A stretch of 64,000 nucleotides of DNA from Alphaproteobacteria bacterium (GCA_017470165.1 JAFUEX010000001.1:1-64000); one strand, 5' to 3'. Positions 40,789 through 50,110 are shown, numbered from the stretch's first letter. Notes: generated by a model not told the origin, from the sequence alone. A program made the numbers and translations.

Positions 40789-41894
40789 CAGTTATTTCCT
40801 TTCGCATCGGTAGCAATAACTTCAGCACCGGCACGCACCTTTTGCAGCCCTTGCACAATCACTTTTTCATCGCCGTTCAACCCCTCTTTCACCACCTGCA
40901 TATCATCAATTACCTCACCGGTGGCGATATATTTTTGCTCGACGATTCCCTTGTCATTTACCGTCATTACATAAGTTCCGTTAACATCTTCCGACAAAGC
41001 GGTAAGCGGCACCAAAAGCGCATCTTTTTTCGCCTCAAACCGCGGATAAATATCCACATAATTCCCCGGAACCAAAACCCCGTCATCATTAGGCAAATCC
41101 ACAAAAACCGGAATAGTGGCCGTGTCCGGATTTACCTCATTGCCAAAAAACAAATTTTCCGCCTTGATGGTTTGCGTGGTGCCGTCCGGCATTGCGATAT
41201 CTACCTCAAAATCGTTGGTTTGCGCTGCTTTTTGCATAAACCAAGCACGCTCTTTGTCGCTCACCGAAAAAGCCGCTCGAACGGGCTTCAATTGCACAAT
41301 ACGCGCCAGTTTCGGCGTTTCCGGCCCTACCAAGTTTCCTTTGGTTACCAAGGCTTTGCCGATATAACCGGATATCGGCGAGCTGATCTCGGTATGTTCC
41401 AAATTAAGTTTGGCCAAATCCAAGGCGGCCTCCGCACGGTTGAGCGCCGATTCGGCAGCATCCAACTCTTTATCGGCGACAAATTTTCCCTTATGCAGCG
41501 AAGCAATGCGGCGATAATTGTTGCGCAGTTCTTTTACCAAAGCCTCAGCCGAGAGCAAATCGGCTTTATATCTCCGTTGTTCTATCACAAAAATTTTATC
41601 ATTTTTGTTGACATAAGCCCCGTCTTCAAACAAAATTTCTTCCAAATACCCTGATACTTGCGGCACGATATCCACGCTGTTAATAGCCTCAATCGCGGCA
41701 ATATATTTTTTGTTTTGCGAGATATCTTTTTTGCTCAAACTTCTCACCAACACCTGTGTCGGTCCATTGTCAAACGCACCGCCATAGGGCAGGGGATTCA
41801 ATCTGCCATGCAGCCACCATCCGACTGCCACGCAGACCAAAGTATACAGCAAACGATACAAAATTGTGCGGTTTTTCACGCGGTTAACTATCAT
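40788..41894 (-). CDS. RND periplasmic adaptor (membrane fusion protein, AcrA/MexE type)
   Basis: A 368-residue adaptor with an uncleaved or weak N-terminal membrane anchor (about 9-30), a lipoyl/barrel-sandwich domain (..[14 protein letters not shown].. near 70-85 and ..[12 protein letters not shown].. near 170-185), a helical hairpin (about 95-165) and beta-barrel and MP domains. It links the RND pump to an outer membrane channel. The stop overlaps the pump's start by one base (TGATG), so the two are translationally coupled. There is no lipobox, unlike AcrA. Confidence 0.92.
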   Translation of the reverse strand: MIVNRVKNRTILYRLLYTLVCVAVGWWLHGRLNPLPYGGAFDNGPTQVLVRSLSKKDISQNKKYIAAIEAINSVDIVPQVSGYLEEILFEDGAYVNKNDKIFVIEQRRYKADLLSAEALVKELRNNYRRIASLHKGKFVADKELDAAESALNRAEAALDLAKLNLEHTEISSPISGYIGKALVTKGNLVGPETPKLARIVQLKPVRAAFSVSDKERAWFMQKAAQTNDFEVDIAMPDGTTQTIKAENLFFGNEVNPDTATIPVFVDLPNDDGVLVPGNYVDIYPRFEAKKDALLVPLTALSEDVNGTYVMTVNDKGIVEQKYIATGEVIDDMQVVKEGLNGDEKVIVQGLQKVRAGAEVIATDAKGNN

Positions 41895-41987
41895 CTTAAG
41901 GCCTTTCTCAACGAAGATTTTAAAAACCTTAGAAAGTTAAAGGCTTAAATTGTAAAAATCAAGCTCAAAAAAACAAATGTAACTTTT

Positions 41988-42407
41988 CTAATGATTTTGC
42001 GAAGGTAATTGAATCACAATATTAAACTTAGCGCCTGAGGGCAAAACCATCGATGAAACCAGTATTTTTTCGCCTTCCCGCGCCTGCAAACAATCATTGA
42101 GTGTGGCAGCATCCGCAGCATAGATGGTTTTGTGGCGTCCGATATCGTTCATATATACCGAATGCCACTTTTTTATCCAGCGCGAAACCGTTTGGGCGGT
42201 AACGCCGATAATTCCGGCCGCCTCTCGCATCGAAAAACCTGCCGAATAAAGTCCGTGAGCAATCAGTTTTATGTGCATCGGCTTGCCTGCCGGCGCAACT
42301 TTGCTGAACTGAAAACCGCAGTGCTTGCACTTGTAGCGCTGCCAGCCGAAGACGTGCCCGTTTTTAACTATTTGTTCTCCGCCGCAGCGATTGCATTTTA
42401 TGTCCAT
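41988..42407 (-). CDS. IS1 InsA-like zinc-finger/HTH protein
   Basis: About 139 residues from ATG 42407, with GAGG upstream; longer starts are less likely. The N-terminus has a C4 zinc ribbon (C5, C8, C27, C30) with VKNGHVFGWQRYKCKHC, as in the InsA N-terminus of IS1 and related transposase-like proteins. A helix-turn-helix (REAAGIIGVTAQTVSRW) lies near residue 60-77. No InsB/DDE catalytic partner or terminal inverted repeats are seen. It lies 93 bases upstream of, and codirectional with, the RND operon. It might be a domesticated transcription regulator of that pump or just an IS remnant. Confidence 0.7.
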   Translation of the reverse strand: MDIKCNRCGGEQIVKNGHVFGWQRYKCKHCGFQFSKVAPAGKPMHIKLIAHGLYSAGFSMREAAGIIGVTAQTVSRWIKKWHSVYMNDIGRHKTIYAADAATLNDCLQAREGEKILVSSMVLPSGAKFNIVIQLPSQNH

Positions 42408-42552
42408 ATTTTTGCCTCTTTGTCGGTTGGGGTTAACTATATCATTAAAAAAGTTACAAATCAAGGAGGATTAAAAATTTTTTTGAGTGCCGCAAGTAAA
42501 ATATGAAACCAACTGCAAAAAAAGGAAGGGGTGTTAAGCTGTTTGCGCCTCC

Positions 42553-42594
42553 CAAAAAAGCCGCCCTTGCGGACGGCTTTTTTTTGGGGGCGAA
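42553..42594. terminator. Terminator downstream of the broken gene at 42648-44221
   Basis: AAAAAAGCCGCCC (left) and GGACGGCTTTTTT (right) pair with one mismatch around TTGC. Because of flanking A and T runs it can work on both strands. On the minus strand it lies just after the stop of the frameshifted gene. Confidence 0.85.
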
Positions 42595-42647
42595 ATGTCT
42601 CACCTTTGACCAATCATCACCGGTCAGAGGTTTTGTCGCAGCTCAAG

Positions 42648-44221
42648 CTAACGCTGGCGCGCCGCCTGTTGTTTGAGTATACTGGACATATCTTTTGCTG
42701 CCAGCTTATCCGTAGGTTTGGACAAGCCCAAATTTTCTTTTGCCTGCGCATTTATTTTTGCAAGATAGCCTTCGCGCATATATTTCGCAGCAGCCTCCCA
42801 GTCCTTCTGATACTTTTCCAAAGGCTTTAAGGTGTTAGCAGCGAGATATTCAAAGTCACTCTTGCCATAGTAATCATCACGTATGTCTCTACCACGACGT
42901 CTATCAACATCCTTACAATATTCAAGCCATCTGTCTCTAATCCCCTCTTCATTAACAATATGATTTTTGGGTGCAGGTGAGCAGTATCGTGCACCGGTGG
43001 TGCATAAATGTTCTGAATATTCGGGATTTAAAAATTGTCTTTGTCATTATCCAACACCAACTGCAGTTCGGTGCTGTCCATTCCCTTGGCTTCGCCTTCA
43101 TTCACTGCGCGTTGCAGCATTGGCAAATAAAAGTTAAGATAAAAATCAGCCGATACACCATCTCTAGCCCACCTATAATATTCATTGCGTTCGCCTTTTC
43201 CCTTATCTTTTTCTATCACCATTTCAACCAGCTGGCGGAATGGGATGAGTTTTCCGGTTTTTTTATCACGCGGCTTTTTTGGAATGAATCTACCACATTC
43301 ATCCTTTTCCCTTTCTCGAACCAGATTCACTACATCTAAAACAGTATTCAACTCTGCTTTAGCGTTTGCAGCTGTCATAAATCTGCGATACAGCGGGATT
43401 TGTTCACCGGTTTCTTCATCCCGCAGCGGCACCTTTTTTAGCAGCAATATCTCCACGATATTCAACAGTGCAGCGCATACCGTCATTACTAAAATCGCTT
43501 CTTTGTGCGGTAAATCTATTTTCTCTATGGTAGATACTTTCGATGTTCCGATTGCCAAGTTTTACTACATCCTTCTCAAAACAATCTTCTAATAGCGCCA
43601 AATCTTCTGCCGTTACATCTTTTAAGCCGTCTTTAACTCTATTTTGGAGGAAAATTCGTAATTTATGCCATAAGGTATTTCAATTTTAAAAGCATCCTGC
43701 GAATATTTGTAATAACGTGTGCCAAGGCCGCTACCATTGTCATTAGACATAACAGCAACAAAAGCCGGAATTTTGTTTTCTTCAGCCTTGTTAATCCTTT
43801 CTGCGATCAATGCGACCAGTTTATGATCTATTTCGTGGTTGCTTGGTTGAAAAGCAAAACCGTAATCCAGTCGCGAGAGAAAACGTGGATGACTCCGTGA
43901 AAATTTAATCGCTTCGTCCAACCAATCCGCCAAATCTTTTTCCGGTAGATTTTCAATATCATTATGCGGAGTATTCCATCTATATTTTAGATTTTTACCT
44001 AAATCAGATGTCCGCATATTTTTTATGAATTCACCGTTTTCATCTTTCAGCGTGTCTTCCAAGCGCCAGTCTTCACTCAGTAGCAAATCATCATCATATG
44101 ACTGATATTTTTCATGAAATTCATCCCACGTAATGATGCCTGCCATACAATCTTGACAATCACGCAAATTGTCTTTATCGATAATCAAAAAACTTCTTTC
44201 GTTATTTTTCACTATTGCCAT
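42648..44221 (-). pseudogene. Frameshifted gene of unknown function (about 524 residues if repaired)
   Basis: Three reading-frame segments abut on the minus strand: 44221 to about 43690, then to about 43435, then to about 43030, then to the stop at 42648-42650. They can be joined by adding one A near 43690 (in GAAATACC), removing one A in the A6 run near 43437, and adding one T in the T5 run near 43030. The joined frame is 1575 bases, or 525 codons including stop, and reads smoothly across each join (KIENTLWHK, IAAKKVPLRDE, DNFLNPEYSE). Promoter, ribosome binding site (GAGGAG) and terminator are intact. No family is recognised; the protein is charged, with no signal peptide. Either a decayed gene or homopolymer errors in the assembly. 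Confidence 0.7.
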
Positions 44222-44287
44222 CTCTTTTCTCCTCTGCAATGACTGTTTATTTGTAATCATTTTTAGTATACCTCCTCCCTCTCTATA

Positions 44288-44310
44288 GACAAAAGTCAAG
44301 TACTTTTGTC
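44288..44310. promoter_or_regulatory. Palindromic operator-like site upstream of the frameshifted gene
   Basis: A perfect 9-base inverted repeat GACAAAAGT / ACTTTTGTC with a 5-base spacer. On the minus strand it overlaps a TTGACA (44312-44307) and TCTATA with 17-base spacing, so a bound protein would block that promoter. The binding protein is unknown. Confidence 0.6.
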
Positions 44311-44351
44311 AAAAAATATCAAATATCTATTGAACCACTCCAAAAAAGTTC

Positions 44352-44380
44352 TTGATTTGTGAAATGAAATGATTTATAAG
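44352..44380 (+). promoter_or_regulatory. Promoter of tRNA-Trp
   Basis: TTGATT (44352-44357), a 17-base spacer and TATAAG (44375-44380) lie 15 bases before the mature tRNA 5' end. Confidence 0.7.
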
Positions 44381-44394
44381 CGTTTCAGTTTGAT

Positions 44395-44470
44395 AGGGGT
44401 ATAGCTCAGTTGGTAGAGCATCGGTCTCCAAAACCGAGGGTCGTGAGTTCGAATCTTACTGCCCCTGCCA
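44395..44470 (+). tRNA. tRNA-Trp (anticodon CCA)
   Basis: A complete 76-base cloverleaf: acceptor stem AGGGGTA with TGCCCCT, D arm with GCTC...GAGC, anticodon arm CGGT-CTCCAAA-ACCG (anticodon CCA), T arm GTGAG-TTCGAAT-CTTAC, discriminator G and an encoded CCA end. Its 3' end serves as the attachment site of the element that follows: the last 17 bases recur at 50990. The tRNA is kept intact, as is usual for such insertions. Confidence 0.95.
44454..44470 (+). repeat. Attachment site copy 1 (tRNA-Trp 3' end)
   Basis: The 17-base sequence TCTTACTGCCCCTGCCA closes the tRNA and is exactly repeated at 50990-51006. The similarity resumes in the hairpin that follows each copy. Confidence 0.85.
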
Positions 44471-44476
44471 TATTTA

Positions 44477-44510
44477 GCCTAACTAATTGATTTAGTTAGG
44501 CAATTTTTTT
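44477..44510 (+). terminator. Terminator hairpin after tRNA-Trp (copy 1)
   Basis: GCCTAACTAA pairs with TTAGTTAGGC around a short loop, then AATTTTTTT. The same 34 bases occur at 51013-51046, after the second attachment-site copy. Confidence 0.9.
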
Positions 44511-44578
44511 GAATTTTTAAGGAAACTGCCAAAAATCAAGGTGTATCACAAGGGTGTATCACAAGAGGTTGAAAACCC

Positions 44579-46354
44579 ATGAACGGACACAACAGGCTGA
44601 TTCGGAGAAACCACACCTACTATTTGAGGGCAAGAATCCCGTTGAACTTGGTTTATCTTACCCACAAAGTCCAATTCTGTTACTCTTTACAGACGAACAA
44701 CTATTACGAGGCACTTGCTAAATTAAGCAAAGAGAGTCATAAAGTAGATATAAAAATTGACCTACTAAAGAGTATTGATATGAGGATTAAAAATAAGCAA
44801 CTGCTTTATGACCAAGAGGATATTGATAAACTTGTTATCCACAGATTAAAACAAGTTGAAGACGCTTTTGAAAATAATTACTTTGAAATCAGCGAAAAAA
44901 ACTTTAACTATGACAATCTGCTTGTATTTAATAAGGAAACACCAACAGCCAATAACAAATCTCAACACGACCTTGAATGTGTAGAACTCTTTATTAAAGA
45001 ATATTTCAAGGACTTGAATGAAGATGAGAGAACTCATAAGAGCGTTGTTAAAATGATTGGCAGGATTGAAAAAGAAGAAATCCCTATCATTGCCGATAAA
45101 ATGAAACCGAGTGATGAAGTCAAAAAAATCAAAACGGCACTCACAGGATTAGACAAGTATATTTACGACAAAGTAAAAAGCATTGAAGAAGACACCGGCA
45201 ATAGCTTTAATATCAATGGTAGAATTGAAAGATGTTTAAGCCTGATACACGCAGAGCAAAATGAAAAAGCTACTAGACCTACAACATCAACGCCATGGGA
45301 CAAAGTTTTTGCCGAGTTTGAATTAGAAAAGAAAAATGAGAGAACAGGACAGAACACAATAAACCAAAATCGTCAATGCTTGGAAACCATCTTTGAAATC
45401 ATTGGCAAGAAATATGTTGAGGGCATTACTTATCAAGATTGTCAAAAGGTCGTTAAGAAGATTTACAACGTGCCAAAGAAATGGAGAGAGCGTTATAAAG
45501 GAAAGAAACTTAATGACCTACTGGCAACACCTAATGAAGACGCAATCTCTTTAACTTCTGTAAAAAAATATTTGAGAGTTTTCAAAGAGTTTATGATATT
45601 TTGTAAAGACAATAGATACATACCAGATAGTTTTCAAGGCGATATAAAAATCACCAAAAGGAAAGAATCAATCAGTATTGAGGCATTTACAAAAGATGAA
45701 TTAAAGAAAATTTTTGACCCGAAAACATATCCAAGAGTTATGGATTTTAAATATTCTTATCGTTATTGGATTCCTTTGATAGCATTATACAGCGGTTTAA
45801 GATTAAATGAAATTTCACAACTTTATATTGAAGATGTAAAATTAGATAAAGGTGTATGGTATTTTTATATTAGTGATGAAAGAAAACATCAACACATAAA
45901 GAATCCACAATCTCAAAGAGTTGTTCCAATACATCCAAAGTTAATAGAATTAGGTTTATTGGATTACATAAACAGAATTAGAGAGCAATCATACAGAAAA
46001 GAAGATTGCCCTGGTAGAATATTTTATCAATTTCAATACAGCAAAAAAAATCATTATATACAATCAATAAGCCAATGGTTTGGTAGATATTTAAAAAGTG
46101 TTGGTATTGAAAGCCGTTCAAAAGTGTTTCATTCGTTCAGACATCTAACAAAACAATATCTTACCATCTGTGATATTCCGCAGGAATATCAAAACAAGCT
46201 ATGCGGATGGAGTGGAAAAGATACAGGCGAAAGAGTTTATGGCGGAAACATTCCAATTAAAAAACTTTATAAAGAAATATCAAAATTAAATTATCCATTT
46301 TTGAATAGAAATATTGAGCGAATAGGTAATAAAAATAAAATTAAAGGGGCTTGA
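44579..46354 (+). CDS. int: Tyrosine recombinase (integrase) of element 1
   Basis: A 591-residue phage-type integrase starting 69 bases after the tRNA terminator. The long N-terminal region opens with GHNRLIRRNHTYYLRAR, a DUF6538-like beginning, and is followed by a SAM-like core-binding domain (about 245-365). The catalytic domain has Arg in SGLRLNE near residue 406, HSFRH near 517, a Trp-type third position in GWSG near 542 and the nucleophile Tyr in RVYGG near 554. It probably catalyses integration into and excision from tRNA-Trp. It is a close paralogue of the integrase at 51105 over its whole length. From about 45570 onward its codons become more A/T-ending than before. Confidence 0.92.
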   Translation: MNGHNRLIRRNHTYYLRARIPLNLVYLTHKVQFCYSLQTNNYYEALAKLSKESHKVDIKIDLLKSIDMRIKNKQLLYDQEDIDKLVIHRLKQVEDAFENNYFEISEKNFNYDNLLVFNKETPTANNKSQHDLECVELFIKEYFKDLNEDERTHKSVVKMIGRIEKEEIPIIADKMKPSDEVKKIKTALTGLDKYIYDKVKSIEEDTGNSFNINGRIERCLSLIHAEQNEKATRPTTSTPWDKVFAEFELEKKNERTGQNTINQNRQCLETIFEIIGKKYVEGITYQDCQKVVKKIYNVPKKWRERYKGKKLNDLLATPNEDAISLTSVKKYLRVFKEFMIFCKDNRYIPDSFQGDIKITKRKESISIEAFTKDELKKIFDPKTYPRVMDFKYSYRYWIPLIALYSGLRLNEISQLYIEDVKLDKGVWYFYISDERKHQHIKNPQSQRVVPIHPKLIELGLLDYINRIREQSYRKEDCPGRIFYQFQYSKKNHYIQSISQWFGRYLKSVGIESRSKVFHSFRHLTKQYLTICDIPQEYQNKLCGWSGKDTGERVYGGNIPIKKLYKEISKLNYPFLNRNIERIGNKNKIKGA

Positions 46355-46375
46355 TTTAAGCCCCTTAGAAAATTA

Positions 46376-46831
46376 TTATTTTTTAGATGTTGTTTTCTTT
46401 GCTGTTTTTTTAGCTGATTTTGCTTGTGCTTCTGTTGCTTCATCATCTGATTTAGATTTTTTCTTAATATATGATTTAATTTCTTTCTCAAAGAAATCAG
46501 TATTAACTTTATTCTTCAAGTCATTTAAAATTTGAACAGGCTGATAAACACCTTTTTTAACAGTATTTTTCCAAATTGGGAATGTTCCACATTTCAAAAT
46601 AACTGTTGTATAATCATCAACATCTTTTAAGATTCTAATATTATTTGAAAGACTACGAGCATTATCTTTATTATCTTGGTAATAAGCAATATTTGTTTCA
46701 ATAGAACTTAAAATGCTTTGCTTAACGCTATCCATTTTATTATTCATTCTAACAGCACTTGCTGTTTTTTCATCCCATCCCTCATATTTAATTGATGTTG
46801 TTTGTGTCTTATTTGCTTGATTTTCCGTCAT
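46376..46831 (-). CDS. Hypothetical protein with Lys/Ala-rich tail
   Basis: A 151-residue acidic-to-basic protein with no signal peptide. It has a predicted helical middle (about residues 25-110) and a highly basic low-complexity tail (KKTAKKTTSKK) that could bind nucleic acid. No family is recognised. It is convergent with the integrase gene, 21 bases away, and may be an accessory protein of the element. Confidence 0.65.
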   Translation of the reverse strand: MTENQANKTQTTSIKYEGWDEKTASAVRMNNKMDSVKQSILSSIETNIAYYQDNKDNARSLSNNIRILKDVDDYTTVILKCGTFPIWKNTVKKGVYQPVQILNDLKNKVNTDFFEKEIKSYIKKKSKSDDEATEAQAKSAKKTAKKTTSKK

Positions 46832-46979
46832 TTTATTTACTCATTTCAATAGAAAATTTGATGTTAAATTGTATTAAAATTGTAAAAAAATTGAACAAAT
46901 ATTATTGATATTTGTTCTAAAGATATATGTTAATTGTTTATTTGACATTATAAAATGTATATAATGTGTATAACTTTTG

Positions 46980-47543
46980 TCATTTTTTCAAATATCTATA
47001 TAAAGTTGGTTTTGAAATATGATATTTGTTCATCAATTCTGTTTCTGTCATTCCAGTTTTTCTGTCATCTTTTACTTGTTGTATAATGACTTTATTTAAT
47101 TTGGTTGGATGTGCTTTTTGATATTTTCCTTTTGCTTGAGCTATTTTAATACCTTCCATTTGTCTTTCTTTAATGGTAATTCTTTCAGCTTGAGCGATTG
47201 CTCCAATGATTGTAAGCATTAACTCTTGTGTTTTAGTAGCAAAATTATCATCATTTGTAAAAGTCCATCCCTCTTTAATAAATGTAATTGAGCAACCTTT
47301 ATCCTTAATTTCTTTAATGATTGTCAACAAATCAAGAGTATTTCTAGCAAGTCTATCAATGCTATGAACAAAAACTTGGTCTTGTGGGCGTAATGCTTTT
47401 AGCATATTATTTAATTCTGTTCTGTTATCTTTACTTTTACCGCTTACTTTTTCGCTATAAATTAAGTCATAATTATCTTTATCTTCTAATTGTCTATCAA
47501 GATTCTGTGTTAAACTAGAACAACGAACATATTTAATTTTCAT
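46980..47543 (-). CDS. Serine recombinase (resolvase/invertase type) of element 1
   Basis: About 187 residues: a resolvase catalytic domain with Ser9 in YVRCSS, the conserved ..VHSIDRLARN near residue 62-71, and an E helix, followed by a C-terminal HTH (MTETELMNKYHISKPTLYRYLKK). The length is that of small resolvases/DNA invertases. The ATG at 47543 has AAAGG upstream; an in-frame ATG at 47558 is possible. Inverted TGATACTATCA sites lie just upstream and are candidate binding or crossover sites. Confidence 0.88.
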   Translation of the reverse strand: MKIKYVRCSSLTQNLDRQLEDKDNYDLIYSEKVSGKSKDNRTELNNMLKALRPQDQVFVHSIDRLARNTLDLLTIIKEIKDKGCSITFIKEGWTFTNDDNFATKTQELMLTIIGAIAQAERITIKERQMEGIKIAQAKGKYQKAHPTKLNKVIIQQVKDDRKTGMTETELMNKYHISKPTLYRYLKK

Positions 47544-47563
47544 TTGCTTACCTTTCATATCAA

Positions 47564-47706
47564 AGTATCATCTTGTTATAACTTTATGATACTATTTTTA
47601 AAAAGTCAAGCATTATTTTTGCTAATATGTTGATTTTTCACGATTCATAAAAAAATGATAGTATCAATTTAATAGAATCATTATCCTATACAACCTGATA
47701 CTATCA
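47564..47706. repeat. Cluster of TGATACTATCA-type palindromes upstream of the serine recombinase
   Basis: Two perfect 11-base palindromes, TGATAGTATCA (47656-47666) and TGATACTATCA (47696-47706), are 40 bases apart. In addition AGTATCAT (47564-47571) and ATGATACT (47586-47593) form an inverted pair. They share the half-site ATGATA/TATCAT. They may be operators or a res/crossover site for the recombinase encoded to the left. Confidence 0.7.
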
Positions 47707-47794
47707 TTTAAAGAAGAAATTATCATCTTTTATTGATTTTTTACTAATAATGTTTTAAGGTATGCTCATTACATAATTTTATAAGGATAAGAAA

Positions 47795-48187
47795 ATGAAT
47801 AAATTTTGGACTTTTACTATTGGTGTTTTATTTGGCATGATTGTAATTCCTTTTATTATTGGATTTTTTAATGGCTTTAGTAATACAACCGATGGCTATA
47901 ACAATCCTTATGGAATAAAGGGATTAAAAATGCTAGAAAAGAAAGGTGATTGTATTACATCTAATAACCTTGAAATATTTCAAAATTTAGCCAATGGTAT
48001 TGCTTTGGCTCATCCTGTAAATAATTACGATACATTAGTTTTACTTATTGATGAAAGTGGAAAACTTTTTTATGATGGCGAAAAAGTTAAAAATCCTGCT
48101 AAAAAATGTGCCAAACAAATAGGAACATATCAATATGAAACAAAAGCTGAAACAATGAAAACTGTTCCAGCTGTTATAATTGAATAA
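47795..48187 (+). CDS. Hypothetical membrane-anchored protein
   Basis: A 130-residue protein with one N-terminal membrane segment (about residues 5-27) and a soluble part with two Cys (near residues 48 and 109). The ribosome binding site is AAGGA, 7 bases upstream of the ATG. No family is recognised. It is convergent with the NERD gene, with only 2 bases between the stops. Confidence 0.65.
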   Translation: MNKFWTFTIGVLFGMIVIPFIIGFFNGFSNTTDGYNNPYGIKGLKMLEKKGDCITSNNLEIFQNLANGIALAHPVNNYDTLVLLIDESGKLFYDGEKVKNPAKKCAKQIGTYQYETKAETMKTVPAVIIE

Positions 48188-48189
48188 AA

Positions 48190-48948
48190 TTAGTATTTTT
48201 GTGTAAATTTACATCTTGGATAATTACTGCAACCGATAAATCTTCCATATCTCCCATCTCTTAATACTAAATGATGACCACATTTAGGGCATAATCCTTG
48301 ATTAACTAACTGTTCTTTATAAGCAATTTTGCTTTTTACTTCTGTAATGTGTTCTTTTTCTGCTTCTTCTAAATTTATATCTGCTGAATTTATTATATCA
48401 GTTATTTTATCAACTTCCAATTTTGTGAGTTTTATATCTTGATATTGCATTATTGTAGAAAAAATATCACTTATGTATATAACATCTGTTAAGGTATTAA
48501 CTTTCAAATCACAATCATCTGAAAAAGCAACAATAGATATAAAATTATCATTTTTAATATGCAACAATCTTTTTAGTGCTGAAATATGACTTTTATTCTG
48601 TCGTATTGGATTATAAAATGAATATTTGTATCCAAACATATTTTTATACCATTTTTCAGAGTTTTCATAGCCAGTAATCCATCCCTTATAATTCTTTGTT
48701 TCAATAACAAATATACCATATATTGAAACAACTACATGGTCAATTTGTGTTGAATAATCATTATATTTCAAAAGAATATCATTTATAACTGAATACTCAT
48801 CTTCATTTAATTGTGATAAAATGTTAGCCACATATCTTTCTCCAATGCGTCCTTTTATTTTTGGAATATTAGTATCCAAAAATTTAGCAAATAATATAAA
48901 TATAATTATACCAAATAAGGCTAAAATTAGTTCCAAAACAATCTCCAT
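48190..48948 (-). CDS. NERD-domain protein with topoisomerase-type zinc finger
   Basis: A 252-residue protein: a membrane anchor (about 4-22), a NERD (nuclease-related) domain (about 32-150) with GERYVANIL, DHVVVSIYGIFVIETKN (the D and E-x-K positions of a restriction-like fold, near residues 70-86), and a C-terminal C4 zinc finger (CPKCGHHLVLRDGRYG..CSNYPRC, about 218-247) of the DNA topoisomerase I kind. The combination implies a membrane-tethered DNA-binding or DNA-cutting protein. NERD proteins are common on plasmids and mobile elements; a role in element maintenance or defence is inference. Confidence 0.82.
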   Translation of the reverse strand: MEIVLELILALFGIIIFILFAKFLDTNIPKIKGRIGERYVANILSQLNEDEYSVINDILLKYNDYSTQIDHVVVSIYGIFVIETKNYKGWITGYENSEKWYKNMFGYKYSFYNPIRQNKSHISALKRLLHIKNDNFISIVAFSDDCDLKVNTLTDVIYISDIFSTIMQYQDIKLTKLEVDKITDIINSADINLEEAEKEHITEVKSKIAYKEQLVNQGLCPKCGHHLVLRDGRYGRFIGCSNYPRCKFTQKY

Positions 48949-49069
48949 ATTTTTTTAACAATTATAATTAGTGTTAATTAATAAATTATAAAATATATGT
49001 AAAATTCGTGTTGAAAAATTTTATTATCATTATATGATAAGTCTATGGTTTTAGTAGTGGAGAATATAA

Positions 49070-49402
49070 ATGAAAAAAAGGCTCTTATTGTTTGTTTTAG
49101 TTCTATCTGGTTGTGTTCAAAATCGTTTTTTATATACTGATGAAAAGGGAAGTAATGTTTATCAAACAGATTGTAGCTGGAGTGATTTTGGAGATTGTTT
49201 GATTGAAGCAAATAAAAGTTGTCCGATGGGCTTTAATATAGTAATGTCAAGTGAAAACCCAACAGGAAGCTTTTCAAATTTTGATGGTCATGGAACAACA
49301 ACAGGATTTGGAAATTTTTATTCTTCAAATTACAACGGTTGGGGTAATAGTTGGAATACATATAGTCGGTATATTATATATTCTTGCAAATTAGAAAAAT
49401 AA
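49070..49402 (+). CDS. Small lipoprotein
   Basis: A 110-residue protein with a lipoprotein signal peptide and lipobox LSGC (Cys15). The mature part has four further Cys, with a DFGDCLIEANKSCP segment followed by a Gly/Asn/Ser/Phe-rich tail and a final Cys. This resembles small outer membrane lipoproteins common in uncharacterised gut alphaproteobacterial and Bacteroides contexts, but I cannot name a family. It may be involved in surface exclusion; that is speculation. Confidence 0.7.
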   Translation: MKKRLLLFVLVLSGCVQNRFLYTDEKGSNVYQTDCSWSDFGDCLIEANKSCPMGFNIVMSSENPTGSFSNFDGHGTTTGFGNFYSSNYNGWGNSWNTYSRYIIYSCKLEK

Positions 49403-49404
49403 TC

Positions 49405-49590
49405 TTACATCTCAATTATTTCATATTTGCCATTATAAAATTTTATAACGGCATAGTTATGTTTATTCATTGATTCAAAAACCACAATCCACGAAAAAAC
49501 ACAATTAAAAACAACTTTTCCGCTTGCTTTTACATAAGAGTATTTTGGGCGGTTAATCATTAAATGGTAATACGCTCTCTCTATTTCCAT
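49405..49590 (-). CDS. Small hypothetical protein (61 aa)
   Basis: The frame overlaps the 3' end of the upstream gene (49553-50083) by 38 bases on the same strand, so it could be translationally coupled. Composition is plausible (mixed, with aromatic residues), but no clear ribosome binding site (weak AGGG) or family supports it. Confidence 0.4.
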   Translation of the reverse strand: MEIERAYYHLMINRPKYSYVKASGKVVFNCVFSWIVVFESMNKHNYAVIKFYNGKYEIIEM

Positions 49591-50083
49591 TATAAACCCT
49601 ATAACATTCCAAAATTCTCTTGGTAATTAAAGCATTGCCTTTATCCATCATCTGTAATAATGTTCGGTTGATTGATTGCTTGTTATCATAATTCATAAAG
49701 CAATCATAAACTTGGCTCAAATTCTGTATCAAATTGTAAATGGTGTTTGGCGATGGTTTTCTATTCTCGCAAATAATCATTGAAAGATAATGCTGACTCT
49801 TATTCAAAAACTGTTCGCAAAACTGGTGTTGACTATGAATTAAACCAAGCCTTTGAAGATATTGACAACACTGTTTAATGAAAGCCACATCTTCATTAAC
49901 CTGCTCTTGTTGAAATCTTTGACAGCGAATCTGTCTTAATTCGTCATTATTCTGCTCTTTTTCATCTTTTAGAGCCGATTTTTTAACCGCTGAATCATTG
50001 TTTTCAATTTCAGAGTCCAGTTGCTTATTACGAGTCATCAAACTCTTTATACGGCTCTTAAAACTGTTTTTTATTGAATCCAT
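49553..50083 (-). CDS. Helical protein with HTH-like region
   Basis: A 176-residue protein. The N-terminal 70 residues are charged and coiled coil (KSRIKSLMTRNKQLDSEIEN). The middle (about 95-145) resembles a short HTH domain of the DUF6626 type: FCEQFLNKSQHYLS..ENRKPSPNTIYNL. This suggests DNA binding. It lies 28 bases downstream of the HUH Rep-like gene on the same strand, so it is likely co-transcribed and could help control replication. The assignment is tentative. Confidence 0.6.
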   Translation of the reverse strand: MDSIKNSFKSRIKSLMTRNKQLDSEIENNDSAVKKSALKDEKEQNNDELRQIRCQRFQQEQVNEDVAFIKQCCQYLQRLGLIHSQHQFCEQFLNKSQHYLSMIICENRKPSPNTIYNLIQNLSQVYDCFMNYDNKQSINRTLLQMMDKGNALITKRILECYRVYNGNRESVLPFND

Positions 50084-50110
50084 TTTTCATACCTTTGTTA
50101 TTGGTATTTA

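Noticed and set aside
43020-43440. Programmed ribosomal frameshifting in the broken gene
   Set aside because: Three shifts of mixed direction in one gene, none with a typical slippery heptamer and downstream structure; decay or base-call error is simpler.
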